Counted from the stretch's first letter, positions 9,361 through 18,711 are shown. The stretch: 64,000 bases of DNA from JBBATK01 sp044228685 (GCA_044228685.1 JBGAUL010000002.1:186001-250000); one strand, 5' to 3'. Notes: generated from the letters alone by a model not told the origin. Made by a program: numbers and translations.

Positions 9361-10248
9361 ATGAATACCACGCAGCAGCTATCCATCTCTCGTCCGGGCC
9401 TGAGCACAGAAGCTCTGGTCATGTCAGACACGGTGTTCTCGCAGATGCGTGATTTCATTTACACACGAACAGGCATTTACTATCCGGACGTCAAGAAGTA
9501 TTTACTCGAAGGACGTCTCACGCGACGAGTACGACTCTTGGGACTTCATTCATTTGATGAGTATTTGGCCTTGTTGCAGTCAAGTACTTCAAAAGCCGAG
9601 TTGCAGGAGTTCTATGATCACATCACTATCAACGAGACATATTTCTTCCGCAACGAAGGACAGTTTCATTGTTTGGAAAAGGTACTTGTGCCGGCACTGA
9701 TGGCGCAAGCGCGACGATCCAAGACAAAATCCCTGCGCATTTGGAGTGCAGCGAGTTCATCAGGTGAAGAAGCGTACACCTTGGCGATGATTTATCTCGA
9801 GAAGATACGTCCGCTTTATCCGGGCTTGCGATTGGAAGTAGTAGGAACAGACATCAATCGCGAAGTCGTTGAAACCGCCCGAAGTGGCGTGTACACAAAC
9901 TTCTCGCTTCGAAACATGCCGCCTCACTATAGGGCAAAGTACTTGCATGATGATGGTCCGTGCGTAGTAGTCGACGATTCGCTGCGCGAGTACGTACGCT
10001 TTGAGAACATGAATCTGTATGACAGAAATGCAATGCGCAACAAGCGTGACTATGATGTCATCTTCTGTTGCAACGTAATGATCTACTTCGATCAGGCTTC
10101 CAAGATCCAGGTCGTTTCAGATCTCTATGACGCACTTGACAAGGTTGGATATCTGTTTATTGGTCACTCTGAATCATTACACGGAATCTCAAAGCTCTTT
10201 CGATTGCAGACATGTGGGAACTCTGTGGTGTATTCGAAAGAAGAGTAG
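9361..10248 (+). CDS. cheR: CheR receptor methyltransferase (module 1)
   Basis: SAM-dependent methyltransferase that methylates glutamates of chemoreceptors during adaptation. The 295 residues have the usual two parts: an N-terminal helical domain (ending near HITINETYFFRNE) and a Rossmann domain with IWSAASSSGEEAYTLAM (SAM loop), VVGTDIN, FCCNVMIYFD and LFIGHSESLHGIS. No TPR or other tether is present, matching the lack of pentapeptides on the receptors. A later ATG at 9421 is possible, but alignment with the copy at 16972 supports the longer N terminus. All expected motifs are present, so it should be active although its module lacks cheB. Confidence 0.93.
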   Translation: MNTTQQLSISRPGLSTEALVMSDTVFSQMRDFIYTRTGIYYPDVKKYLLEGRLTRRVRLLGLHSFDEYLALLQSSTSKAELQEFYDHITINETYFFRNEGQFHCLEKVLVPALMAQARRSKTKSLRIWSAASSSGEEAYTLAMIYLEKIRPLYPGLRLEVVGTDINREVVETARSGVYTNFSLRNMPPHYRAKYLHDDGPCVVVDDSLREYVRFENMNLYDRNAMRNKRDYDVIFCCNVMIYFDQASKIQVVSDLYDALDKVGYLFIGHSESLHGISKLFRLQTCGNSVVYSKEE

Positions 10249-10307
10249 GATTGAATGGCTTTGTATCCAGGAAGGATCACTCAATAACATTTCTTTGGAG
10301 GTGGTCG

Positions 10308-10784
10308 ATGGAACATAGCACAAGTGAGGGTGTCGTAGATCCTCGAATTGATCAGCGTTTGGCGCCATTGCGATTTCTGGTCGTAGATGATTCTGCAACT
10401 ATGCGCCGCATCGTGAGCAATTCCATGAAAACTTTTGGTGCTGAGAATTTGGTAGAAGCGGTTGACGGTAATGACGCTTGCGTGAAACTCATGACGCAGC
10501 CATTTGACTTTGTCATTACCGATTGGAACATGCCCAATGTTAGCGGCCTTGAATTAACGCAGTGGATCCGCGCACGCGAAGCTTTTCGAGAACTTCCGGT
10601 TCTCATGGTTACCACGCGCGATAACAAAGACGATGTGATGCTTGCGTTGAAGGCAAGGGTTAACAACTACATCGTGAAGCCTTTTCTGCCCACAGCCTTG
10701 CATGATAAAATCAACCAAGTAATCGCGTCGCTGTCGTCGGATCACCCCTTACATAGTCGTGAGTCAGTAAGTACCGTCGTGTAG
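10308..10784 (+). CDS. cheY: CheY-type response regulator (module 1)
   Basis: Single receiver domain of 158 residues with no output domain. The acidic pair is VVDD near residue 28, the phospho-acceptor Asp72 is in VITDWNMPN, the conserved Thr lies in MVTTRDNKDD and the Lys in NYIVKPF. Phosphorylated CheY would bind the flagellar switch. The start at 10308 is set by GGAGG at 10297-10301, 6 nt upstream; longer in-frame starts would run into cheR. It has an N-terminal extension of about 13 residues relative to the close paralogue at 18269, and a Ser/His-rich tail of about 20 residues. Confidence 0.9.
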   Translation: MEHSTSEGVVDPRIDQRLAPLRFLVVDDSATMRRIVSNSMKTFGAENLVEAVDGNDACVKLMTQPFDFVITDWNMPNVSGLELTQWIRAREAFRELPVLMVTTRDNKDDVMLALKARVNNYIVKPFLPTALHDKINQVIASLSSDHPLHSRESVSTVV

Positions 10785-10827
10785 TACGTCAGTTAGTACT
10801 TCATTTCATAACCATACAACAACAATC

Positions 10828-11379
10828 ATGCTTCCGAACTTCAGCGATTCTCAGAACCTACACTGCGTTCACTCACCTGAGAGTGATGCGGCGATTGGAT
10901 TTCGTCAGGACACAACACAAGATCGAGAAGCAATGCTCTATGAGTTGGCATCGTCGACTTTGGGTCAAGACATCAGCAACACGCTGAGTAGTCCACACCC
11001 ACACCCGAAGAACTCAACCTGCCTGAGTTCTTTGAGTATACAGGAGCGCTCGGAAACTATTGTCAACTCGTGCGATGAAATACGGCATCTACTAAAACAC
11101 TTGTATGAGTCCACTCTTGGAACCGGACAGATCATCAGCGAAGCCGAGCGTGTCTTTGATCTCTGTGCCACTGCACACCTGCGTGCCCAACTTCGCGATG
11201 TCACACACCTGCTGCTCAAACATCAACAAGAGCTCATTACCAACTACCACACTTTGTATTCCGACCTCAATAACATATATCAGTCTGCTCGGCTCATTAG
11301 CCAAGAAGCAATGAAGAATGGTACCCATCATGATGCACTTACCAGCGCTCAAGAGCAATCGCACATGGAAAAGTACTAG
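10828..11379 (+). CDS. Truncated CheZ-like protein lacking the catalytic motif
   Basis: A 183-residue, mostly helical protein in the position that cheZ occupies in module 2. From about residue 75 it can be laid beside the CheZ at 18712: TIVNSCDEI with SIMNDVDII, then similar helices ending IYQSARLIS against ITQSAVNIS. The partner then has the phosphatase motif NDITSQQ; here the sequence diverges (EAMKNGTHHDA) and the protein ends about 25 residues later. The D-x-x-x-Q catalytic pair and the C-terminal CheY-binding peptide are absent. It may be a decayed phosphatase or a non-catalytic partner of CheY or CheZ. The similarity was judged by eye and is moderate, so 'helical protein of unknown function' is the fallback. 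Confidence 0.55.
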   Translation: MLPNFSDSQNLHCVHSPESDAAIGFRQDTTQDREAMLYELASSTLGQDISNTLSSPHPHPKNSTCLSSLSIQERSETIVNSCDEIRHLLKHLYESTLGTGQIISEAERVFDLCATAHLRAQLRDVTHLLLKHQQELITNYHTLYSDLNNIYQSARLISQEAMKNGTHHDALTSAQEQSHMEKY

Positions 11380-11690
11380 ATCAATTGGAAAGCTAAATCA
11401 GACTACATGCTCCAATAGCTCTGTATAAGCTCATGTTCCTGAAGGCTTTGAAGATGCACAAAAGACATTTTCGTTCGAATTCACGGCATTTGCTCACTAT
11501 TGACCCAATATCTGCCAAGTACACTTAAAGATTTAACATGGCGAAACGATAATCCACCACGGTAGTCGCAGAGGTCCGCTATTGCTAGCTCTCCGCAGTC
11601 TTCCGGCCTAGTTATGTCTCACTTCCTATCTCAGTACCCGAACTCGCATTCAAACATTCTCTTTTTTTCATACCACTAATCACCACTTCT
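11380..11690. other. Intergenic region between the two chemotaxis modules
   Basis: About 310 bp with no open frame of note. It contains the sigma28-type promoter at 11526-11552, which leaves a leader of about 130 nt before the porin start codon. No clear terminator for the upstream module was found. Confidence 0.6.
11526..11552 (+). promoter_or_regulatory. Sigma28 (FliA)-type promoter ahead of porin and chemotaxis operon
   Basis: TAAAGATT (11526-11533), an 11-bp spacer, then AACGATAA (11545-11552). The enterobacterial flagellar sigma28 consensus is TAAAGTTT-N11-GCCGATAA, so six of eight bases match in each box and the spacer is exact. It points at the porin gene at 11691 and, with no terminator visible up to 22605, may drive the whole module 2. 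Confidence 0.7.
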
Positions 11691-12776
11691 ATGAAAAAAC
11701 TCCTGCCATTGCTTTGTTTTCTTGCCCTGAGCTTCTCTACAAAGGCTCAACTCAGTTCCGAAGGTCAACAGACGGTTATTAAGTATAATGGTTATATCGA
11801 TAGTTATTATGCTAGCGACAACGACCGTTTGTCGGACAGAACTCGTTCTTCGCTCAGCGCACTCAATGCTTCAAAAAACAAGTTCGCGTTGAACACGGTT
11901 CAGATTAGCGGACAAGTTGACGCGACTGATTATCACGCAAAGCTGACCTTGCATTACGGAGACATTTCACAGGCGGCATGGATCTCAACCGGAAGTGATG
12001 CCAACACACCATCAAGTCGTATTCAAGAAGCCTATGCCGGCGTTCGTTTAAGCGATGGATTGTGGTTGGATGGTGGATTCTTTCTAACACACATTGGAGT
12101 GGAAACTGCGAGTCCGCGTGATAACTGGCTCTCCACGCTCTCACTCGTCACTCAATTCGAACCCTTCTTCCAATCCGGATTGCGTCTCAATTACGATCCT
12201 AATTCTGATCTTCATTTGGGTTTGCATCTTCTCAACGGTTACAACCGATTCAGCGAGAACAACTCAGACAAATCAATCGGTTATACAATTAGTTACATCC
12301 TTAGTCCATCAAGCAGTATCGCGTTGAATGGCATCATGGGAAATGAGCAGCCAAGCGGTTCAACGTCGCTCTTCCGCACATTGAACAACATCGTTTTCAA
12401 TGCCACACTGAGCGAGACATTTCAAACGCGCATTGGTATTGATGTTGCAACACAACGAGCTTCGGCTGATGCAGCTACCGCTTCGATACTAGGAGGAGCG
12501 CTTGTGGCTGTTCGCGCAACAATTAGTCCGAAGATAGCCCTAACAGCTCGCGGTGAGTACTATAGCGACCATGCCGGCATCCTCAGCGGAAGCCTTGCAT
12601 TCAGTGGTATCGGTGCAACTCTCGGTGTCGAATACAAACCTATTAGCAATGCCTATATCCGTTGTGAAGCACGCATGATCGACAACGCTCATCAAGACGC
12701 TGCACTGTTCGAAAACACGAGTGGTGCTACGCACGGTCGTGTGGAAGAATTGTTCTCATTCGGACTCAGTTTCTAA
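11691..12776 (+). CDS. Outer-membrane beta-barrel porin (BBP2-like)
   Basis: 361 residues with a signal peptide (MKKLLPLLCFLALSFSTKAQ) that leaves Gln at the mature N terminus. The rest is a run of amphipathic strands ending in Phe (LFSFGLSF), the usual C-terminal signature of an outer-membrane barrel. Segments such as IKYNGYIDSYYA, RIQEAYAGVRL and LRLNYDPNSDLHLGLHLLNGYN resemble the OmpL-like beta-barrel porin-2 family. It should be a diffusion channel; the solute is unknown. It is the first gene after a sigma28-type promoter and lies 66 bp before a chemoreceptor gene with no terminator between, so it appears to be expressed with the motility regulon. Confidence 0.8.
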   Translation: MKKLLPLLCFLALSFSTKAQLSSEGQQTVIKYNGYIDSYYASDNDRLSDRTRSSLSALNASKNKFALNTVQISGQVDATDYHAKLTLHYGDISQAAWISTGSDANTPSSRIQEAYAGVRLSDGLWLDGGFFLTHIGVETASPRDNWLSTLSLVTQFEPFFQSGLRLNYDPNSDLHLGLHLLNGYNRFSENNSDKSIGYTISYILSPSSSIALNGIMGNEQPSGSTSLFRTLNNIVFNATLSETFQTRIGIDVATQRASADAATASILGGALVAVRATISPKIALTARGEYYSDHAGILSGSLAFSGIGATLGVEYKPISNAYIRCEARMIDNAHQDAALFENTSGATHGRVEELFSFGLSF

Positions 12777-12842
12777 TAGCAACTACGGTACCATAATCAC
12801 GAATTCTTAATCATCATTCTATTCATTCAACCCACACACTCA

Positions 12843-15164
12843 ATGAACAGAATCCTACAATCCCTCAGCATCAAAGCGAAGCTTCTAACAATCACTGTTG
12901 GTTTCAGCATAGCTATTTGTACTCTGGTGTACTTCTTCGTGACAGTACGTAATGAGTCCATTGAATTTGCCCGAAAAGAACAGCGAGGCGTTGTTCTCAG
13001 TCAGTCGCTCAACAGTATCCTCAACGAGGCCTGCAAAGCAAGTACTGATGCGATACACAGCGATAAAGCTGTGCTTGAAAACTCTGTTCGTGAATTGAAA
13101 AAATTGGCTGACGAAGCCAATGATTGTGGAGTGAGTGATAAGATTACAGGTGTTTGCAACCAAGCAACTGCACTCGCTCAGAGCTATGATGCTCAGTCTC
13201 GTAAGAATGCAGCGAAGCAATTGCGCAGCTCTACCCGTGAGTGCATTGCAACTGTTACCGATAACTCAAACCTTACTCTTGATCCTGATTTAGACTCATA
13301 CTACATCATGGATTGCGCAAGCGTTCGCATGGCCGACGCTTCGCTCATGAAAGCAACGATTTGTGAGCAGTTGGATGCACTTGCTGCTGAGCCCACCTCG
13401 AGCAGTGCGCGTGAAGATCTCGATTTGAGCGTAGCACGTCTCGCCGACATCGTCGGTGTGGCTGAAGCAGACATGCAAACCGCTATTGCTAAGAATCAAG
13501 ATGGTTCACTACGCAACGCACTCGAGGCAGCGTCTGCGTCGACTATTAGCACTGTTTCAGGATTGAAGTCTATTCGAAAGCTCACAACCCTGGCAGCAGC
13601 TGACATCCCGCCGAATGCAAAGCAGTATTACGCAATGATTGACAAAGCCTTCGCATCTAACGCTTCATTTGTACAACTCGCATTCAAACAACTCGATACT
13701 TTGTTGGCAGCACGTGCGCATCATTATGTCATTGACCGATGGAGAAACATTGCCATTGCATTCGTGCTCATGCTAGTGCCTCTCGTAATCACCTACATGA
13801 TCGCCCGCATTGTGTTGAAGTCCGTTGGTTCATTGCAAGAAGCTGTTAGCGCTGTTCAACAAGGGAATCTCAATACTCACATCGAACTCGAGTCGACCGA
13901 TGAGTTAGGTGACTTGGCAAGCGGATTCAACAACATGTTGGCAACCATTCGCGACGGCAACGAAAAGAGTCAAAAAGAACAAAAGAAATCGGCACAGTTG
14001 GCTGAACAAGCTGAAGTACTTCAGCAACAAAGCGAAGAGTATTCAGCTTACCTCAAGGAGTCAATTAGTGCTTTGTTGGGCACCATGCGGAGTTTCTCGG
14101 ATGGAGACTTAACCGTTGAAGTACACAGCGATAACAACGACATGGTGCAAGAGCTCTTTGAAGGATTCAATACTAGCGTAACTCGCCTGCGTTCAATCGT
14201 CGAGCAAGTCCGCGAAGCAGTTGAAGCGACCTCGAGCGCTTCCAGTCAAATCAGCTCTTCCACAGAAGAAATGGCAGCCGGAGCTCAGGAGCAAACAAAT
14301 CAGACAAATGATGTTGCGACGGCAGTTGAGGAAATGACCAAAACCATCCTCGAAAACTCCATGAACACCCGCGAAACGGCCCAAGCAGCGGAAAAAGCTC
14401 GTTTGGCGGCGGAAAGCGGTGGACAAGTCATCAACGAAAGTGTTCAAGGTATGGAGCGTATTGCACGGGTCGTAAATAACTCTGCCAATACCATCCGCAC
14501 CCTCGGTGCTTCGAGTGCTGAAATCGGCGCAATTATCAATGTAATCAATGACATAGCTGATCAGACCAACCTCTTGGCGCTCAATGCGGCGATTGAGGCG
14601 GCGCGGGCCGGTGAGCAAGGACGTGGATTTGCGGTAGTGGCCGATGAGGTCAGAAAACTGGCAGAGCGCACCTCCAAGGCAACGCAGGAAATCTCGGTGA
14701 TGATCAAGAAGATTCAGTCCGAGACTGATGGTGCCGTGGCAGCCATTGAAGAAGGTACCAAGGAAGTCGAGCAAGGAATTGCACTCAGTCAGCGCGCCGG
14801 CGTTTCACTTAATGAAATAGTCGCCGATATTAATACTGTTAGCTCCATGATTTCTCAGATCGCTGTGGCAACCGAGCAACAATCGAGCACCAGCGAACAA
14901 ATCAGTCGAAATATCGAGGTTATTACAACTGTAACGGCCGAGACTGCGACAGGAATAACGCAAATAGCAAGAGCAGCAGAGCTCCTGAATCAATTGACGG
15001 AGAATCTGCAAACGATCGTAGGACAGTTCAGACTGACACAGGAAGAAGCTACACATGCAGCCACCGCAGTTCACCATGCGCGACGATTTGAAGATCGTGC
15101 AGCTGACCACGGAGGCCGCACGCATGCTGAGTTTCGACGCAGCATCATTGGTGGCAAGCACTGA
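12843..15164 (+). CDS. Methyl-accepting chemotaxis protein (module 2)
   Basis: Intact 773-residue receptor. TM1 lies at about residues 15-35, a long helical periplasmic domain at about 36-297 (with the motif LDPDLDSYYIMD found in many receptors of this type), and TM2 at about 299-322. HAMP follows, then a coiled stretch with a second HAMP-like unit (DGDLTVEVHSDNND), then the signalling hairpin with tip DQTNLLALNAAIEAARAG near residue 572. Its sensor is paralogous to that of the broken receptor at 5229. The C terminus (SIIGGKH) carries no CheR-tethering pentapeptide. It sits between the sigma28-linked porin and cheW, so it is probably the main receptor of this operon. The ligand is unknown; the porin neighbour hints at a nutrient. 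Confidence 0.95.
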   Translation: MNRILQSLSIKAKLLTITVGFSIAICTLVYFFVTVRNESIEFARKEQRGVVLSQSLNSILNEACKASTDAIHSDKAVLENSVRELKKLADEANDCGVSDKITGVCNQATALAQSYDAQSRKNAAKQLRSSTRECIATVTDNSNLTLDPDLDSYYIMDCASVRMADASLMKATICEQLDALAAEPTSSSAREDLDLSVARLADIVGVAEADMQTAIAKNQDGSLRNALEAASASTISTVSGLKSIRKLTTLAAADIPPNAKQYYAMIDKAFASNASFVQLAFKQLDTLLAARAHHYVIDRWRNIAIAFVLMLVPLVITYMIARIVLKSVGSLQEAVSAVQQGNLNTHIELESTDELGDLASGFNNMLATIRDGNEKSQKEQKKSAQLAEQAEVLQQQSEEYSAYLKESISALLGTMRSFSDGDLTVEVHSDNNDMVQELFEGFNTSVTRLRSIVEQVREAVEATSSASSQISSSTEEMAAGAQEQTNQTNDVATAVEEMTKTILENSMNTRETAQAAEKARLAAESGGQVINESVQGMERIARVVNNSANTIRTLGASSAEIGAIINVINDIADQTNLLALNAAIEAARAGEQGRGFAVVADEVRKLAERTSKATQEISVMIKKIQSETDGAVAAIEEGTKEVEQGIALSQRAGVSLNEIVADINTVSSMISQIAVATEQQSSTSEQISRNIEVITTVTAETATGITQIARAAELLNQLTENLQTIVGQFRLTQEEATHAATAVHHARRFEDRAADHGGRTHAEFRRSIIGGKH

Positions 15165-15211
15165 TAAAGTATGAAGTCCGGTATTCACCACATTTAATGA
15201 AGTAGACGCTC

Positions 15212-15703
15212 ATGGAAGCATATACCCAAACCCGAAACGCAGCTGCGCTCAACGACGTCCGACAAGTCGTCAGTTTTAGCGTGAACAACGAAGAATACGG
15301 TGTCGACATTCTCAGTGTACAGGAGATCAATCGCACGATGCACGTGACTCGCGTCCCGAATGCACCGTCGCATATCGACGGAGTGATTAATCTCCGCGGT
15401 AAAGTCATCCCTGTCATCGACCTCCGCTCGTGTCTTGGCTTTGCCCGCAAGGAGCACGATCAACACACACGCATTATCGTCATCGAAGTACGATCAAAGG
15501 TTGTGGGACTTGTTGTGGACCAGGTACAGAAGGTTCTCAGCATTCCAACTAGTGTCATTGAAGACACACCTGCATTGCTCGGTACTTCCCGCTCAGACTC
15601 AATTCGCAGTGTTGCAAAGTTTGATGACCGTCTCGTGATCCTTCTCGACCCGGCCCAGTTACTTGAATCAATGCCGGGCGCAGAGTCACTTAGTGTTCAC
15701 TAG
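15212..15703 (+). CDS. cheW: CheW chemotaxis adaptor (module 2)
   Basis: A 163-residue single CheW domain: VVSFSVNNEEYGVDILSVQE, VTRVPN, IDGVINLRGKVIPVIDLR and LVILLDPAQLLE. It couples the receptor to CheA. It follows the receptor by 47 bp and precedes the HEAT-repeat gene by 36 bp in the same orientation. It closely resembles the CheW at 7610, so the two derive from a duplication of the module. Confidence 0.94.
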   Translation: MEAYTQTRNAAALNDVRQVVSFSVNNEEYGVDILSVQEINRTMHVTRVPNAPSHIDGVINLRGKVIPVIDLRSCLGFARKEHDQHTRIIVIEVRSKVVGLVVDQVQKVLSIPTSVIEDTPALLGTSRSDSIRSVAKFDDRLVILLDPAQLLESMPGAESLSVH

Positions 15704-15739
15704 TTCAGTACCATTACATCGTCGAGAAAGGAAGCGGTC

Positions 15740-16972
15740 ATGACGGATATCATCACAATCAGTCCCATATGCGAAGGCGATGCCGACGCTCGTCGAGCCC
15801 GTGTAGAAGAGTTGTCACGAGACGATCGTGCAGAATCAGTACAACTCCTCATCCGCGCACTTTTTGACTCAGCTCGTGGTGTCCGCAGTGCAGCCATTGC
15901 TGCACTCGGTGCCATGCACAACGAAGCCGTCGCACCGGCTCTTGTTGCCTGCTTGAACGTCAAACAACTTGCGGTCCGCAATGCTGCATCGAATCTCTTG
16001 ATTGAAAAGCAATCAGCAGCCGTTCCTGCACTGTGCGCGGCTCTCAATCACGAGGATCACGACGTGCGCAAGTTCGTTGTTGATATTCTGGGTCTGATCG
16101 AAGACGATTCATCCGTTCCTTCACTTCTGCCACTGCTCAATGACAGCGATGCCAACGTGCGCATCTCGGTCGTTGAAGCTTTGGGTAATCTTCGTTCAGC
16201 GAGTGCTTTACACGACATTCTCGCTCTCACTGAGCGTGATGCCGAAAGCACTGTGACGGTGATTGAAGCAATGGGAAAAATTGGCGGCGAACATGCTGAA
16301 GCAGCGATATGCTCGATCATTAAAACTCAACAAGAACGCTACGAACCGGATGACTTGATCATCATGACCGCACTTGAAGCCTTGGCTCAATGCGGTAGTT
16401 CTGCGTCCTTGCACTGCATAGATACTATAACAACACACAGTTCAACAGAACTCAGCAACGCGGCTACTTATGCCAAGCTGTGCATTCGCGATCGCGATGA
16501 AAACTGCGTTGTGGATAGTCCGTCGATTATGCAATTGGTATCAATGCTGCACGCATCAAGCGAAGACGTTATCATCCGCGCGGCGCGAGAAATCGCCTGC
16601 ATCGGTGATACTGAAGCGCTGGGCACCCTGCTGACTATTAGCGCTCGCACGAGTCGTATCGACGATGAAATAGTTGCCCTCACTAGTCAACGCACAGACT
16701 GCATCGAATGCTGCACAAGCGTTCTTGAATCAACCAACATTCCTCTCAGCACTGAGCAGCAAAAAGTTTGCGCTCGTGCCTTGCGTGAGCATGCGCTGAT
16801 GGTGATGGAGATTGACGCAGAGCGAGGACCGGAGCTGTTTGCGCGACTTGCTGCCATCAGACCGCTTCTCAGTGGTGAAGCAGTATTACTCATTGAAGAC
16901 GTACTCATGAACATTGACAGCGAACAGGCTATGATGCTCGATGATTCGATGTCGATGGGATGGGAGGAATAA
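15740..16972 (+). CDS. HEAT-repeat protein of the chemotaxis module (copy 2)
   Basis: A 410-residue soluble helical-repeat protein, paralogue of the one at 8125. Clear HEAT units include ALFDSARGVRSAAIAALGAM, LNVKQLAVRNAASNLL, LNHEDHDVRKFVVDILGLI and LNDSDANVRISVVEALGNL; later units are less regular. The start has a good ribosome-binding site (AAAGGAAG before 15740). Its TAA overlaps the ATG of cheR by one base (TAATG, 16970-16974). Function is unknown; HEAT solenoids usually bind other proteins, and the fixed place between cheW and cheR in both modules suggests an adaptor in the chemosensory complex. Confidence 0.87.
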   Translation: MTDIITISPICEGDADARRARVEELSRDDRAESVQLLIRALFDSARGVRSAAIAALGAMHNEAVAPALVACLNVKQLAVRNAASNLLIEKQSAAVPALCAALNHEDHDVRKFVVDILGLIEDDSSVPSLLPLLNDSDANVRISVVEALGNLRSASALHDILALTERDAESTVTVIEAMGKIGGEHAEAAICSIIKTQQERYEPDDLIIMTALEALAQCGSSASLHCIDTITTHSSTELSNAATYAKLCIRDRDENCVVDSPSIMQLVSMLHASSEDVIIRAAREIACIGDTEALGTLLTISARTSRIDDEIVALTSQRTDCIECCTSVLESTNIPLSTEQQKVCARALREHALMVMEIDAERGPELFARLAAIRPLLSGEAVLLIEDVLMNIDSEQAMMLDDSMSMGWEE

Positions 16973-17877
16973 TGAATCCTGTCGCAACACCTCGGCTGAT
17001 GACTCGGCCGGCAACTGCTTCCGGCTTGACGATGGCTGCACCGGCTATCAGCATGTCGGATGCGCTGTATCGTCAACTCCAGGAGTACATCTACCAAAAG
17101 ACAGGCATTGCTTTTCAAGATGGTAAGAAGTATTTGTTGGAAGGACGTCTTGGCAAGCGCCTACGTCATCTCGGAATGAACTCATTCGAAGAATATCTTC
17201 GTCTCTTGCGTAGTCCGGCGGCGGCTTCGGAGATGACCGAGTTCTACAACCACATCACGATCAACGAAACCTATTTCTTCCGTAACGAACCGCAGTTCGA
17301 GGTTTTGGAAAAGACCCTGATACCGGCTGTTGTGGCAGCAAAGGCTCAATCATTAAACAAGAAAATTCGCATTTGGAGTGCTGCCAGCTCTTCAGGCGAA
17401 GAAGCTTATACACTTGCGATGATCTTTCTTGAGAAGATCAAACCACGCTTTCCGCAATTCGATATTGAGATTGTCGGAACAGATATTAGTCAGGCAGTGC
17501 TCGACACAGCGCGACGTGGCGAATACCGTCAGTTCTCTGTTCGCAGCATGCCGGCGAATTACATGCAGAAGTACTTGCATACAGACGGTCAGCGCTACCG
17601 TGTACACGACATGCTCCGTCCGCTCGTACGATTCGAGCACCTCAATCTCTACGATCACATGCGCATGCGCAGCATGAGAAACTTCGACATCATTTTTTGC
17701 TGCAACGTGCTTATCTATTTCGACAAAGAATCAAAAATCCGCATCGTATCCGATCTCTATGATGCATTGAATCCAGGCGGCTTTTTGTTTATCGGTCATG
17801 CCGAGTCGCTCCACGGCATATCAACCGCGTTCCGTTTACAGAGCCATCCTCGAACTGTTGTATACTCGAAGGACTAG
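16972..17877 (+). CDS. cheR: CheR receptor methyltransferase (module 2)
   Basis: 301-residue SAM-dependent glutamate methyltransferase for receptor adaptation. It has the same domains and motifs as the copy at 9361: HITINETYFFRNE, IWSAASSSGEEAYTLAM, IVGTDIS, FCCNVLIYFD and LFIGHAESLHGIS. I start it at 16972 because GGGAGG lies just before that ATG; an in-frame ATG at 16960 would add four residues and include the ribosome-binding site. It is translationally coupled to the HEAT gene and followed after 3 bp by cheY. Confidence 0.94.
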   Translation: MNPVATPRLMTRPATASGLTMAAPAISMSDALYRQLQEYIYQKTGIAFQDGKKYLLEGRLGKRLRHLGMNSFEEYLRLLRSPAAASEMTEFYNHITINETYFFRNEPQFEVLEKTLIPAVVAAKAQSLNKKIRIWSAASSSGEEAYTLAMIFLEKIKPRFPQFDIEIVGTDISQAVLDTARRGEYRQFSVRSMPANYMQKYLHTDGQRYRVHDMLRPLVRFEHLNLYDHMRMRSMRNFDIIFCCNVLIYFDKESKIRIVSDLYDALNPGGFLFIGHAESLHGISTAFRLQSHPRTVVYSKD

Positions 17878-17880
17878 ACG

Positions 17881-18246
17881 ATGAAGAAAACTATTATGGT
17901 GGTCGATGATTCCTCAACAATCCGCAAGCTCGTGTCAACGACACTTCAGCTTTCGGGCTTCGACGTCGTCACGGCATCCGATGGAATGGAAGCATTGGAA
18001 AAGCTTCCTGCACAAGAGTGTGATTTGGTTCTCACAGACCTCAACATGCCAAACGTGGACGGACTAGAACTTATTCGTTCGTTGCGTGAAAGCGAGAGCT
18101 ACCGCGACATGCCGGTGATTGTTCTGTCTTCGCTTGCCGACAACGAGCACAAGGAGGAACTCACGCGACATGGTATCAAGGCTTATATCCAGAAGCCCTT
18201 TGACAAGAATAAGATTCTCTATAACATCTCAAAGTATATCAGCTAA
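17881..18246 (+). CDS. cheY: CheY-type response regulator
   Basis: A 121-residue stand-alone receiver domain. VVDDSSTIR holds the acidic pocket, Asp53 in LTDLNMPN is the phospho-acceptor, Ser in VLSSLADNE fills the Thr/Ser position, and YIQKPFDK holds the conserved Lys. It begins 3 bp after cheR and has no counterpart in module 1. Two different CheY proteins in tandem suggest that one binds the flagellar switch and the other acts as a phosphate sink or serves another output; which does which cannot be told. Confidence 0.9.
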   Translation: MKKTIMVVDDSSTIRKLVSTTLQLSGFDVVTASDGMEALEKLPAQECDLVLTDLNMPNVDGLELIRSLRESESYRDMPVIVLSSLADNEHKEELTRHGIKAYIQKPFDKNKILYNISKYIS

Positions 18247-18268
18247 AGAACTCAAGGAAACAAGCTTC

Positions 18269-18676
18269 ATGCAAGAATTGGCATCACTTCGGTATTTGAT
18301 TGTTGACGACTCACCAACCATGCGTCGTATAGTCGTCAATGCTCTCAGTTCATTTGGCGTTTCACAAATCGTGGAAGCGGCGGATGGTAGAGATGCAGCT
18401 GAGAAGATTCTCAGTACGCAGCCGGACTTTGTCATTACTGACTGGAACATGCCCAACATGACGGGTTTGGATCTCACGCGATGGATTCGTTCGAATGATG
18501 TTACCAAGCATTTGCCGGTGCTGATGGTAACAACTCGCGATAACAAAGATGATGTAATGGAGGCACTGAAAGTAAAAGTGAACAACTACATCGTAAAACC
18601 ATTTACTCCGCAAAACCTAAAAGACAAAATCAATCTCATTCTTCAAGCGTTGGCGACGGCTTCACAGCAAGCCTGA
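18269..18676 (+). CDS. cheY: CheY-type response regulator (second of pair)
   Basis: A 135-residue receiver protein, paralogue of the one at 10308. Asp58 in VITDWNMPN is the phospho-acceptor, with Thr in MVTTRDNKDD and Lys in NYIVKPF. The start at 18269 follows AAGGA (18254-18258); an upstream in-frame ATG would overlap the previous gene in another frame. The W after the phospho-acceptor Asp (DWNMP) and the TTR motif are those of the classical flagellar CheY, so I favour this one as the motor-binding regulator. It precedes cheZ by 35 bp. Confidence 0.92.
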   Translation: MQELASLRYLIVDDSPTMRRIVVNALSSFGVSQIVEAADGRDAAEKILSTQPDFVITDWNMPNMTGLDLTRWIRSNDVTKHLPVLMVTTRDNKDDVMEALKVKVNNYIVKPFTPQNLKDKINLILQALATASQQA

Positions 18677-18711
18677 GTTGACGCAATACTTTATTCACTA
18701 ACGGAGTCGGC

